Source: Oscillospiraceae bacterium (GTDB lineage: Bacteria; Bacillota; Clostridia; Oscillospirales; Ruminococcaceae). Taken from it: a stretch of 22,810 bases of DNA. Position numbers and translations under genes: made by a program. Positions within the stretch are counted from its first letter, which is position 1. Each line of letters begins with the position of its first letter. Under the pieces are notes generated by a model. The model saw only the letters and a list, made by a program, of their open reading frames with translations, searched no databases and was not told the origin of the DNA. The stretch spans positions 1 through 22,810 of the forward strand of contig JAAWBP010000128.1 of assembly GCA_022792755.1 (NCBI GenBank), read 5' to 3'. This document shows, piece after piece, positions 1 to 6,809 of the stretch.

Positions 1-115
1 AATCAGAGATTGCTGGCGGGTACCCGGGAACCTTGTTGCTCCCGCTGGTCGCAATAACAACCCCACCCGCAGACGCAATCAGAGATTGCTGGCGGGTACC
101 CGGGAACCTTGTTGC
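1..115. repeat. Tandem direct repeat, two 39-nt copies 76 nt apart
   Basis: Positions 1-39 and 77-115 are identical over 39 nt. Each contains the palindrome CGGGTACCCG. The spacer between them (40-76) ends in ACCCGCAGACGC, similar to the conserved CCCGCGAGGCAC tail of the units further right, so these are probably diverged members of the same intergenic repeat family. The window begins inside the array, so its true left end is not visible. No open reading frame here looks like a real gene. Confidence 0.85.
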
Positions 116-139
116 CCGTGGCCGGGCGGGACAATCGCG

Positions 140-312
140 GCGGAGTGCCTCCGCTATCAATACGCGATCCATAGGCAGAGTAAACAGTGGCGTTGGTAAC
201 CCGCGGCCTTTATCGTGATTTGTATCACGTGCCTCGCAGGGCGGAATGCTTCCGCTGTCAATACGCGATCCGCAAGTTGTACCAGTAACAGCGTCCGTAA
301 CCCGCGAGGCAC
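140..312 (+). repeat. Two ~72-nt hairpin-led repeat units
   Basis: Unit 1 (140-211) and unit 2 (241-312) share one order: a hairpin, then CAATACGCGATCC, a variable middle, then GTAACCCGCG. The hairpins are GCGGAG-TGC-CTCCGC (140-154) and GCGGAA-TGC-TTCCGC (241-255). The loop-closing pair changes from G-C to A-T on both sides, which suggests the folded form is kept. The same tail, GTAACCCGCGAGGCAC, closes unit 2 and recurs near 8633-8648. The stretch 313-536 shows nothing else that I recognise. It contains the unrecognised upstream region of the next gene. Confidence 0.75.
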
Positions 313-536
313 ATGTTTTACACAATATGCCTCACAAGATGACCACCCTGAAATTGGTGAATCATCGGTGATGAATCGCCCTGTTGGAACTCAGGCTTCA
401 AGACCACCCGACCGGCATAGAACAAATCAAACCGCCGTGAAACGAAACGACGAGAAAGGAGCGGGCGATACCCCATAAAGACCGTCTCTTCTGCGGATTT
501 TATGCGGCCTTGTGTATCGCACGGAAGCGACCGTTT

Positions 537-1112
537 ATGAGCAGCTTTTTTTCTATGATCCTGCGGATGCGCTACATCAACCGCTGGGGCCTTATGCGCA
601 ACACCCGGAATGAATCCCTTTCTGAACACAGCCTCGATGTAGCCATTTTGGCCCATGCGCTCTGCATCCTTCGAAACAAGCATTACGGAGGAACCCTAAA
701 CCCGGAAAAAGCGGCGGTGCTGGCTCTTTTCCACGACGCAAGCGAAATTATCACCGGCGACCTGCCTACTCCCGTAAAATACAACAATCCGCAGATCCAC
801 ACCGCTTATAAAGACCTTGAAGGGATTGCAAAGGACAACCTGCTTTCCTTGCTGCCGGAGGATCTCCGCGGGGAATATGCCCCTCTTCTGCATGAAGAAG
901 CCGATCCCTATCTTTTGCAGATCCTCAAGGCCGCCGACAAACTTTCCGCGCTGGTCAAATGCCTGGAAGAAGAAAAAGCCGGCAACACCGAGTTTTCCAA
1001 AGCTAAACTGGCCCAAACAAAGGCTTTGGAGGAGATGAACCTGCCTGAAGTAAACGAATTTTTAAAAGATTATATCCCCAGTTTTGAATTAACACTGGAC
1101 GAGCAGAATTAG
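537..1112 (+). CDS. yfbR: 5'-deoxynucleotidase, YfbR family (HD domain)
   Basis: 191-residue HD-domain phosphohydrolase that removes the 5'-phosphate from deoxynucleoside monophosphates (dNMP turnover, cytosol). It matches E. coli YfbR nearly end to end: INRWGLMRNTRNESLSEHS near residues 14-32, HDASEIITGDLPTPVKY at 66-82, and a late metal-binding Asp at 134 (ADKLSALVKCLEE). The metal and substrate residues H31, H66-D67, E70 and D75 are all present, so it should be active. The ATG at 537 is preferred over an in-frame TTG at 510 because it gives the family's usual N-terminus and length. The ribosome binding site is weak (CGGAAG at 522-527). Only 22 nt separate it from fabV, so the two are probably co-transcribed. 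Function is inferred from family resemblance. Confidence 0.9.
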   Translation: MSSFFSMILRMRYINRWGLMRNTRNESLSEHSLDVAILAHALCILRNKHYGGTLNPEKAAVLALFHDASEIITGDLPTPVKYNNPQIHTAYKDLEGIAKDNLLSLLPEDLRGEYAPLLHEEADPYLLQILKAADKLSALVKCLEEEKAGNTEFSKAKLAQTKALEEMNLPEVNEFLKDYIPSFELTLDEQN

Positions 1113-1134
1113 CCGTCCCGACAGGAGGAAAACA

Positions 1135-2313
1135 ATGATTATTGAACCGAAAATCCGCGGATTCATCTGTACAACCGCCCATCCGGACGGATGCGCCGAA
1201 GCTGTACGGGAACAGATCGAATACGTCAAAGGGCAGCCTAAAACCGACGGCGCAAAAAAAGCGCTGATTTTAGGTGCTTCGACCGGCTACGGCCTCGCCT
1301 CCCGGATTGCGGCTGCCTATTCCTGCGGCGCCGCCACCCTGGGCGTCATCTTCGACAAGCCAGCCTCCGGCAGCCGGACGGCCACCGCAGGCTGGTACAA
1401 CACCGCTGCTTTTGAGCGCTTTGCTGCTGCCGACGGCCTTTACGCAAAAACGCTCAACGGGGATGCCTTCTCCAAAGAGATGAAAGAGAAAACGGTCGAA
1501 GTGATCAAGCAGGATTTGGGGCAGGTGGATTTAGTGGTTTACAGCCTGGCCTCTCCCCGCCGCACCCTGGCGGATGGGGCTACCGTTTCCTCCGTTTTGA
1601 AAACAATCGGGGAACCTTATACCAACAAAACCATCGACCTGAAAACCAATACGGTTTCAGAAATTACTGTACCGCCCGCTTCTGAGCAAGAGGTGCAGGA
1701 CACTGTCACCGTGATGGGTGGAGAGGACTGGGAAGATTGGATCACTGCGCTGCGGAAAGCCGGCGTCCTCGCCTCCGGCGCTGTCACGGTCGCTTATTCG
1801 TACATTGGGCCGGAGGTCACCCATTCGATCTATCTCAACGGCTCCATCGGGATGGCAAAGAAGCATCTGTTTGACACTTCGCTCAAGCTCGGCAGGCTTT
1901 ATCCCGATCTCAAGTCCTACGTCTCGGTCAACAAAGCCCTTGTCACCCAATCGAGCGCCGCGATCCCGATTGTGCCGCTCTATATTTCCATCCTCTATCA
2001 AGTGATGAAAGAAAAAGGACTGCATGAGGGATGCATCGAACAGATGACCCGTTTGTTCCACGACCGCCTTTACGCGCCGAACATCCTGCTGGATGCCGAG
2101 GGGCGAATCCGGGTGGACGATTACGAGATGCAGCCCGACGTACAAGAAGCAGTCAATGCCCTCTGGGAAAAGGTCTCTACCCTGACATTGGAGGATTGCT
2201 GCGATATCGACGGATATTGGGACGATTTCTACCGGATGTTTGGGTTTCATTTTCAAACGGTCGACTATACAAAAGACGTCAATCCGGACGTGCCCATCCC
2301 GAGCATGATTTAA
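1135..2313 (+). CDS. fabV: NADH-dependent trans-2-enoyl-CoA/ACP reductase FabV (TER)
   Basis: 392 residues, the usual FabV/TER length. It reduces the trans-2 double bond of enoyl-ACP or enoyl-CoA with NAD(P)H. In this family the role is either the last step of fatty acid elongation or crotonyl-CoA reduction towards butyrate and longer acids. Visible signatures are the N-terminal IIEPKIRGFICTTAHP, the Rossmann nucleotide loop GASTGYG at 47-53, VYSLASPRR near 135-143, GGEDWEDWI, and the catalytic Tyr-x8-Lys pair Y233/K242. The C-terminal DVNPDVPIP is also typical. Start is supported by a strong CAGGAGG (about 1120-1126). It follows yfbR closely and ends before a terminator. Which substrate it prefers cannot be read from sequence. 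Confidence 0.95.
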   Translation: MIIEPKIRGFICTTAHPDGCAEAVREQIEYVKGQPKTDGAKKALILGASTGYGLASRIAAAYSCGAATLGVIFDKPASGSRTATAGWYNTAAFERFAAADGLYAKTLNGDAFSKEMKEKTVEVIKQDLGQVDLVVYSLASPRRTLADGATVSSVLKTIGEPYTNKTIDLKTNTVSEITVPPASEQEVQDTVTVMGGEDWEDWITALRKAGVLASGAVTVAYSYIGPEVTHSIYLNGSIGMAKKHLFDTSLKLGRLYPDLKSYVSVNKALVTQSSAAIPIVPLYISILYQVMKEKGLHEGCIEQMTRLFHDRLYAPNILLDAEGRIRVDDYEMQPDVQEAVNALWEKVSTLTLEDCCDIDGYWDDFYRMFGFHFQTVDYTKDVNPDVPIPSMI

Positions 2314-2338
2314 AACTTTCAACTCTTTCAACATGCAG

Positions 2339-2380
2339 AAGGCCGGAATCTCAACACAGATTCCGGCCTTTAATTGTTTC
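2339..2380 (+). terminator. Rho-independent terminator after fabV
   Basis: A perfect 12-bp stem, AAGGCCGGAATC (2339-2350) with GATTCCGGCCTT (2359-2370), has an 8-nt loop and is followed by a modest T-rich stretch (TAATTGTTTC). It lies between fabV and the convergent abrB. Confidence 0.8.
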
Positions 2381-2389
2381 ACTTTTTAT

Positions 2390-2641
2390 TTACAGTTTCG
2401 CCGCTTCTGAAAGTTTCGAAATGCAGCTTTTACAGATAATTTTTCCATGATAATTGACTGTATCCGCCGCATCATTGCAAAACATACATGCCGGAGCATA
2501 CTTTTTCAGAATAATACAGTTATCTTCTACATAAATTTCAAGTGAATCATCTGCAGCGATATCAAAAGACCTGCGCAGCTCAATCGGTAGTACGATTCTT
2601 CCGAGATTGTCGACCGGCCGAACAATTCCTGTTGATTTCAT
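2390..2641 (-). CDS. abrB: AbrB-family transition-state regulator with C-terminal CxxC pairs
   Basis: 83 residues. Residues 1-50 are a swapped-hairpin AbrB DNA-binding domain, very close to B. subtilis AbrB: MKSTGIVRPVDNLGRIVLP, IELRRSFDI, and a later EIYVEDN.IILKKY. AbrB proteins are dimeric or tetrameric repressors of stationary-phase and sporulation genes. The C-terminal part differs from B. subtilis. It carries CMFC (about 53-56) and CKSC (about 71-74), a possible zinc-binding knuckle. Start is supported by AGGAGG ten bases upstream of ATG 2641. It has its own promoter and is divergent from the sporulation genes spmA-spmB, a sensible place for such a regulator, but its targets are unknown. 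Confidence 0.88.
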   Translation of the reverse strand: MKSTGIVRPVDNLGRIVLPIELRRSFDIAADDSLEIYVEDNCIILKKYAPACMFCNDAADTVNYHGKIICKSCISKLSEAAKL

Positions 2642-2692
2642 TATTTTATCCTCCTGGTTTCAACGCGGTTTAACAAATTTTTCAACACAATT

Positions 2693-2722
2693 ATCATACC
2701 ATTTATTGGCATCATTTGTCAA
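2693..2722 (-). promoter_or_regulatory. Sigma-A promoter of abrB
   Basis: On the minus strand, TTGACA (2717-2722) and TATGAT (2693-2698) are separated by 18 bp, about 50 bp upstream of the abrB start. The surrounding 2642-2869 gap is strongly AT-rich. No equally good promoter for spmA was found there. Sporulation sigma-factor control of spmA is possible but not shown. Confidence 0.7.
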
Positions 2723-2869
2723 TCGTAAAGTGACGAGATTTGATGAAAGAATTGTAAATTCAGTAATAATTGTAAAATATTGGAAATTAAAAAGTCGAAG
2801 TTTCATCTATTTAAAAATATTTTGCATTTTTGTGTCGAACCCTTAAAGCAAAAAAAGGAGTGTTTCTCC

Positions 2870-3481
2870 ATGATGAAATGGATTTTTGGCGGGATGATCG
2901 TCCTTTCAGTCGTCTACGCCTTTGCCACGGGTAGTACCGCCGAGGTTTCCAATGCCGCACTCAAGGAATGCCAGAACGCAGTTCAATTTCTTCTCGTCCT
3001 GCTTGGGTCGATGTGTTTATGGGGCGGCTTCCTAAAGATCGCCGAACGATCCGGTCTGACTGCAATCATTGCCAAGGTTCTTTCCCCATTCACCAGGCTG
3101 CTTTTTCCCAATCTCAAAAAAGGCTCCAAGGCGCTGACCGCTATTTCGATGAACATCACAGCCAACCTGCTCGGGCTGGGAAACGCCGCCACGCCGCTGG
3201 GGATCGCCGCGATGCAGGCGCTCAAAGAGGAAGAACCAGGCCCTCATTCCAATACGGCGAGCCATTCTATGATCCTCTTTGTCCTGCTCAACACCGCATC
3301 CATCCAGCTGCTGCCCACCACGATCGCCACCCTCAGGCTGCAAAACGGCTCCGCCGTCCCTTTGGATATCCTCCCCGCGGTGCTGATCACATCTTTTCTT
3401 TCCCTTTTGGTCGCCCTGCTCAGCGCCTTTTTCTGTCGGCAACTGCTAAAGGGAAGAAAACATTTCTCCAGGGAGGTGTAG
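2870..3481 (+). CDS. spmA: Spore maturation protein A
   Basis: 203-residue polytopic membrane protein of the SpmA family (nucleoside-recognition/Gate domain). With SpmB it is needed for spore core dehydration and heat resistance in Bacillus and Clostridium. Recognisable stretches include the N-terminal helix, LWGGFLKIAERSGLT near 57-71, and the strongly conserved NITANLLGLGNAATPLGI near 102-119, followed by NTASIQLLPTTIATLR. The ATG at 2870 (or the next codon, 2873) follows AAAAGGAG at 2853-2860 and gives the usual family length. An in-frame extension upstream to 2780 is AT-rich and not protein-like. The stop is 5 nt before the spmB start, so the two are translated together. Confidence 0.93.
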   Translation: MMKWIFGGMIVLSVVYAFATGSTAEVSNAALKECQNAVQFLLVLLGSMCLWGGFLKIAERSGLTAIIAKVLSPFTRLLFPNLKKGSKALTAISMNITANLLGLGNAATPLGIAAMQALKEEEPGPHSNTASHSMILFVLLNTASIQLLPTTIATLRLQNGSAVPLDILPAVLITSFLSLLVALLSAFFCRQLLKGRKHFSREV

Positions 3482-3486
3482 TTCCT

Positions 3487-4017
3487 TTGCTTCAAACATT
3501 CGGCGGATTTGTCATCCCCACAGTCTTGTTGGGGATCATTCTCTTCGGTCTCATCAAAAAGGTAAACGTTTACGAAGCTTTTCTGGAAGGGGCGAAAGAA
3601 GGAGCGATTACAACTTTCCAGATCATGCCCGCTATCATCGCAATTCTGACCGCAATCGGGATGCTGAAGGCGTCAGGGGCTCTGGCCGCCCTGGTGCAGC
3701 TTTTTGAGCCGGTTTGCCAGCTGATCGGCTTTCCCGCCGAGCTGACGCCCCTTGCGATCATCCGTCCCATTTCCGGGAGCGGATCTCTCGCCGTCTTGGA
3801 GCAGGTGCTCAGGGACTACGGACCGGACAGCTTGATCGGCCGGGTGGCAAGTGTGATGCAAGGTTCAACCGAAACCACCTTTTACACCATTGCGGTCTAT
3901 TACGGCGCCGCCCAGATCACTAAAGCGCGCTATACCCTCCCCTGTGCGCTGGCCGCCGATTTCGCGGGGATGGTTTTCAGCGCGGCGGCGGTCAGGATCC
4001 TCATGCAGCCCTTGTAA
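3487..4017 (+). CDS. spmB: Spore maturation protein B
   Basis: 176-residue membrane partner of SpmA. Family hallmarks are GFVIPTVLLGIILFGLIKKV near the N-terminus, YEAFLEGAKEG, ASGAL, PLAIIRPISGSGSL in the middle, and SLIGRVASVMQGSTETTFYT towards the end. These match B. subtilis SpmB along the whole length. The start is inferred to be TTG at 3487. No in-frame ATG lies at a suitable place, the ribosome binding site GGAGGTG (3472-3478) sits 8 nt upstream, and the resulting length equals the family norm. The frame is open far upstream (to 2968), but there it only shadows spmA. Expected to act in the membranes of the developing spore. Confidence 0.92.
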   Translation: MLQTFGGFVIPTVLLGIILFGLIKKVNVYEAFLEGAKEGAITTFQIMPAIIAILTAIGMLKASGALAALVQLFEPVCQLIGFPAELTPLAIIRPISGSGSLAVLEQVLRDYGPDSLIGRVASVMQGSTETTFYTIAVYYGAAQITKARYTLPCALAADFAGMVFSAAAVRILMQPL

Positions 4018-4040
4018 TTCGACCAAAAATTCGATATAAT
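4012..4040 (+). promoter_or_regulatory. Sigma-A promoter overlapping the spmB stop
   Basis: TTGTAA (4012-4017) and a consensus TATAAT (4035-4040) are separated by 17 bp. The -35 element includes the spmB stop codon. It would drive the gene starting at 4075, separating that gene's expression from the sporulation pair. Confidence 0.65.
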
Positions 4041-4074
4041 AGAATACATCTGAAAGCGGCACGGAGGAAAAAGG

Positions 4075-4809
4075 ATGAAATACAGACGTGTCCGAAAGGC
4101 CATTGCAGGTGTCTTCTGCGGGATTTTTCTCACCGGAGCCGCTCTTATCTGCACCGGAATCCTGGTTCTTTTCTGTGCGGTGGATGAAACTGGGCAGGGC
4201 GACAGCCTGAACCTTTTTGGATTTACAGTTTTTTTGAGCGGCGACGGCGCCCCTGTGGGGGAATACTCCCCCGGCACCGCGATCGTCGTACAAGATACAC
4301 CGCACGACCTGCTCAATCCGGGGGATCCCATCATCTGTCGGGATTTGGACACTGAAAACCGGTTTTATCCGGTCGTCCGCTATGTGGCGTCCTATGATCC
4401 GGCATATCCTTCAACCGTCACCGCTGTTTCGATTGGAGATTGGGAAATCCTGACGGTCAACCGGGACGACATCATTGGAAAGTGCATTTTCTCTTCCGCC
4501 GCACTGGGCAGGATGCTGGAGCTCGCCCAAAGCGATGAGCAAGGTCCCGTCCTCCTTGCGCTGATCCTAGGAGGATTGGCCTTCCTGTTTGCAGTCTGCC
4601 TCCTATGGTATCTCTATTTAGGGCGGGGACAGACCAAAAAAGTGGTCGAGTCACAGCTAGACGAGCCGTTCGATCTTTTTGGTATGATCGAATTGGAAGA
4701 TGCCCCTCTCGAGTGGGTAGAGCCTTCAGCTGTCCTGAAAGGTCCCGCAGGGCCAGAGGAGGAAGCAACGGAAATCGACGGGCTGTCATCTTCCAAATCC
4801 AGCCTTTAA
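4075..4809 (+). CDS. Membrane protein with degenerate signal peptidase I (S26B)-like domain
   Basis: 244 residues, not assigned to a named gene. There is an N-terminal membrane helix (about 8-34), an extracytoplasmic domain (about 35-155), a second helix (about 158-182) and an acidic cytoplasmic tail rich in Glu and Ser. The outer domain follows the order of SipW/ER-type signal peptidases: FLSGDG, then PGTAIVVQ, then LLNPGDPIICRD, VVRYV, SIGDWEI, and DDIIGKCIFSSAALGRML. The nucleophile motif (normally Ser-Gly-Ser-Met) reads SGDGAP, and the expected His-Arg step reads PVVRYV, so the catalytic Ser and His appear lost. It may therefore be a non-enzymatic relative. Start ATG 4075 follows ACGGAGGAAA. 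It is convergent with the ribosomal cluster. Confidence 0.6.
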   Translation: MKYRRVRKAIAGVFCGIFLTGAALICTGILVLFCAVDETGQGDSLNLFGFTVFLSGDGAPVGEYSPGTAIVVQDTPHDLLNPGDPIICRDLDTENRFYPVVRYVASYDPAYPSTVTAVSIGDWEILTVNRDDIIGKCIFSSAALGRMLELAQSDEQGPVLLALILGGLAFLFAVCLLWYLYLGRGQTKKVVESQLDEPFDLFGMIELEDAPLEWVEPSAVLKGPAGPEEEATEIDGLSSSKSSL

Positions 4810-4867
4810 CCTGGATGATGGAAAACAAGTCCCTCATAGAAAACCGGTAAGCTTTTAAAGTGTAAGC

Positions 4868-4900
4868 AAAAAGGACGCTGTAAATTACAGCGTCCTTTTT
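4868..4900. terminator. Bidirectional terminator between rplL and the 4075 gene
   Basis: AAAAAGGACGCTGTA (4868-4882) pairs with TACAGCGTCCTTTTT (4886-4900). The A-run on the left and T-run on the right make it able to end transcription from both sides, as expected between convergent units. It also means rplL is the last gene of its operon. Confidence 0.9.
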
Positions 4901-4919
4901 CTTATAGCTTAGCAACAGC

Positions 4920-5291
4920 TTATTTGAGCTCGATTTTCGCACCGGCCTCTTCCAGTTTCTTCTGAATCTCTTCAGCGTCAGCCTTAGAAGCAGCCTCTTT
5001 GATGGTCTTCGGCGCATTGTCGACCAGCTCTTTCGCCTCTTTCAGGCCCAAACCAGTGATCTCCTTCACCGCTTTGATGACGCCCATCTTGCTGGCGCCA
5101 GCGTCGACCAGGACCACGTCGAACTCGCTTTTCTCCTCAGCAGCAGCGCCCGCAGCAGCCGGGGCGGCAACGGCAACCGCAGCAGCGGAAACACCGAATT
5201 CCTCTTCCAAAGCTTTTACAAGCTCATTGAGCTCTAAGACAGTCAGAGCTTTTACTTCTTCAATCATAGCTAAAATTTTCTCAGAAGCCAT
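4920..5291 (-). CDS. rplL: 50S ribosomal protein L7/L12
   Basis: 123 residues, standard length. L7/L12 forms the flexible multimeric stalk that recruits translation factors to the large subunit. The N-terminal dimerisation part (MASEKILAMIEEVKALTVLELNELVKAL) is followed by an Ala-rich hinge (about 36-52) and the globular C-terminal domain with KSEFDVVLVDAG, KMGVIKAVKEITGLGLKEAK and VDNAPKTIKE. Start is supported by GGAGG upstream of ATG 5291. It is downstream of rplJ (41-nt gap) and closed by a terminator, so rpoB is not next to it here, although that linkage is widespread in bacteria. Confidence 0.98.
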   Translation of the reverse strand: MASEKILAMIEEVKALTVLELNELVKALEEEFGVSAAAVAVAAPAAAGAAAEEKSEFDVVLVDAGASKMGVIKAVKEITGLGLKEAKELVDNAPKTIKEAASKADAEEIQKKLEEAGAKIELK

Positions 5292-5332
5292 TTGTATTTA
5301 CCTCCATATGATTATTTTTACTTTAAGATGAC

Positions 5333-5839
5333 TTACGCAACCTCTTCGGACTTCTCGGCAATCTGATTGAGCACAACAGCGAGATTCGCAATCGGCGCAT
5401 TCAAGCTGCTGAGCATCTGGGCGACGAGAACTTCCTTGGACGGGATCTTAGCAATCGCGACAACGGTATCGACATCGATCGCCTTGCCGTCCATGAACCC
5501 GGCCTTAACCTTCAACGCAGCGCCTTTGAGCTCCTCGGAATATTTTACGAGGATCCTCGCAGCGGCCATCTGATCCTCCCCGCAGACCGCAAGGGCGGTG
5601 GTTCCATTGAGAACCTCGTCAAAGTCATAGCCGACTTCCTTGGTCGCAAAACGCAGCATGGTGTTTTTTACAACGAAATAGTCGACTCCAGCTTCACGCA
5701 GCTCTTTTCTGAGCTTAGTATCGGTGGCGACGTCGATTCCCTTATAATCAACCAAAACGCCGGCAGAAGCGGCTTTCAGCTTCTCGCCGATTTTGCTGAC
5801 CAGTTCCTTTTTGCTCTCTAAAACCTTTGCACTTGGCAA
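5333..5839 (-). CDS. rplJ: 50S ribosomal protein L10
   Basis: 168 residues. L10 anchors L7/L12 dimers to the 23S rRNA to form the ribosome stalk, and in Firmicutes it represses its own operon by binding the leader RNA. The N-terminal PSAKVLESKKELVSKIGEKL, then VDYKGIDVATDTKLRKELREAGVDY and VKNTMLR, are family hallmarks, with GTTALAV and the helical C-terminus that carries L12. The start codon is TTG at 5839, placed by GGGAGGTG about eight bases upstream and by the family N-terminus. It has its own promoter and structured leader. Confidence 0.97.
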   Translation of the reverse strand: MPSAKVLESKKELVSKIGEKLKAASAGVLVDYKGIDVATDTKLRKELREAGVDYFVVKNTMLRFATKEVGYDFDEVLNGTTALAVCGEDQMAAARILVKYSEELKGAALKVKAGFMDGKAIDVDTVVAIAKIPSKEVLVAQMLSSLNAPIANLAVVLNQIAEKSEEVA

Positions 5840-5874
5840 AACAATTCACCTCCCGGTAACAAATCAGTCCACAT

Positions 5875-6011
5875 AAAAAACCCTTCCTCCACAAACCGCG
5901 AAGGAAGGGCAAACAGACAAAATACAACTGTACTTTTCAGTCAGCGCTTCTCCTCGGCAGGTAGGCTATGCCTTTTATGCACTTGCACCTGCTGTCTTAA
6001 GAAATAACAGC
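5875..6011 (-). ncRNA. L10 leader (rplJ-rplL autoregulatory leader) with attenuator
   Basis: On the minus strand the leader begins near 6011. It contains GCAGGTGCAAGTGC, a small hairpin (AAAAGGCATAGCC), and CCTGCCGAGGAG, the usual order of the Firmicutes L10 leader. It ends in a stem (CCCTTCCT with AGGAAGGG, 5881-5909) followed by six Ts (plus-strand positions 5875-5880), a rho-independent terminator just ahead of the rplJ ribosome binding site. The inferred mechanism is that excess L10(L12)4 binds the leader and favours termination. I recognise the conserved core by eye and ran no covariance model. Confidence 0.85.
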
Positions 6012-6017
6012 TTTATT

Positions 6018-6046
6018 AGTATAACACAGGCTCAAAACCCTGTCAA
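6018..6046 (-). promoter_or_regulatory. Sigma-A promoter of rplJ-rplL
   Basis: Minus-strand TTGACA (6041-6046) and TATACT (6018-6023) are separated by exactly 17 bp, immediately after the rplA stop. This gives rplJ-rplL an independent transcript starting near 6011. No terminator is visible after rplA, so readthrough from the upstream operon into the leader is also possible. Confidence 0.8.
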
Positions 6047-6053
6047 CTGCAAA

Positions 6054-6749
6054 TTAAACCCCATATCTCGCAGAGTTGACCTTCACGCCAGGGCCCATCG
6101 TCGTAGTGACAACGCAGGATTTGATATACTGCCCCTTCGCAGCGGCCGGTTTTGCAGCGACAACTGCGTTCATCAAGGTGTTGAAGTTCTCCTCGAGCTT
6201 TTCCACGCCGAAGGAAGCCTTTCCAATCGGGCAGTGGATGATATTGGTTTTATCCAGACGGTACTCGATCTTACCGGCTTTCGCCTCGGTGACAGCACGG
6301 GCAACATCCGGCGTGACGGTGCCGGCCTTCGGGTTCGGCATCAAGCCGCGGGGGCCGAGAACACGCCCCAGACGGCCGACTAAGCCCATCATATCCGGGG
6401 TGGCGATCACGACGTCAAAATCCATCCAGCCCTCGCCCTGGATCCGGGCGACCAGTTCTTCGGCGCCGACATAATCCGCACCGGCATCCTCAGCGGCCTT
6501 GACGTTGTCGCCTTTGGCGAAGACGCAGACCCGAACGTTCTTACCGGTTCCGTTCGGCAGGACAACCGCACCGCGAACCTGCTGGTCTGCGTGGCGGGAG
6601 TCGACTCCCAGCCGGATGTGCGCCTCAACGGTCTCATCGAATTTCGCTTTCGCAGTTTTAATCGCCAAATCCATCGCTTCCGCCGGATCGTACTGCTTGG
6701 TACGGTCGACGAGCTTTGCGCTTTCTACATATTTTTTACCATGTTTCAT
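6054..6749 (-). CDS. rplA: 50S ribosomal protein L1
   Basis: 231 residues, standard length. L1 forms the mobile stalk at the E-site that helps release deacylated tRNA, and it is a classical translational repressor of its own operon. Visible signatures are the N-terminal MKHGKKYVESAKLVD, AHIRLGVDSRHADQQVRGAVVLPNGTGK, and VVIATPDMMGLVGRLGRVLGPRGLMPNPKAGTVT, followed by GKIEYRLDKTNIIHCPIGK. The start ATG 6749 has GGGAGG about ten bases upstream. It is downstream of rplK with a 60-nt gap that holds a repeat of the motif also found before rplK. Confidence 0.98.
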   Translation of the reverse strand: MKHGKKYVESAKLVDRTKQYDPAEAMDLAIKTAKAKFDETVEAHIRLGVDSRHADQQVRGAVVLPNGTGKNVRVCVFAKGDNVKAAEDAGADYVGAEELVARIQGEGWMDFDVVIATPDMMGLVGRLGRVLGPRGLMPNPKAGTVTPDVARAVTEAKAGKIEYRLDKTNIIHCPIGKASFGVEKLEENFNTLMNAVVAAKPAAAKGQYIKSCVVTTTMGPGVKVNSARYGV

Positions 6750-6769
6750 ACTATCATATCCTCCCTCAT

Positions 6770-6805
6770 GAGTGGTCCATAACGGAAATTTCCTCCCACC
6801 AGCGG
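6770..6805 (-). promoter_or_regulatory. Probable L1-binding mRNA element upstream of rplA
   Basis: On the minus strand, CCGCTGGTGGGAGGA (plus positions 6791-6805) begins just past the rplK stop. GTGG can pair with CCAC (near 6771-6775) and GGAAA with TTTCC inside it, giving a short bulged hairpin before the rplA ribosome binding site. The same 15-nt string lies before rplK. A GTGGGAG-type hairpin ahead of L11/L1 genes fits the known L1 autoregulatory site, but I assign this by pattern only. Confidence 0.55.
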
Positions 6806-6809
6806 GCTA

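Noticed and set aside
1..312. CRISPR array
   Set aside because: The repeats are few, not identical as a set, contain hairpins of varying sequence and have no unique spacers of constant length. No cas genes are present.
318..683. A 121-residue minus-strand open frame near the left end
   Set aside because: It overlaps yfbR antisense and repeat sequence, and shows no protein-like motifs.
1657..2382. A 241-residue minus-strand open frame under fabV
   Set aside because: Antisense shadow of fabV, without its own ribosome binding site or any family motif.
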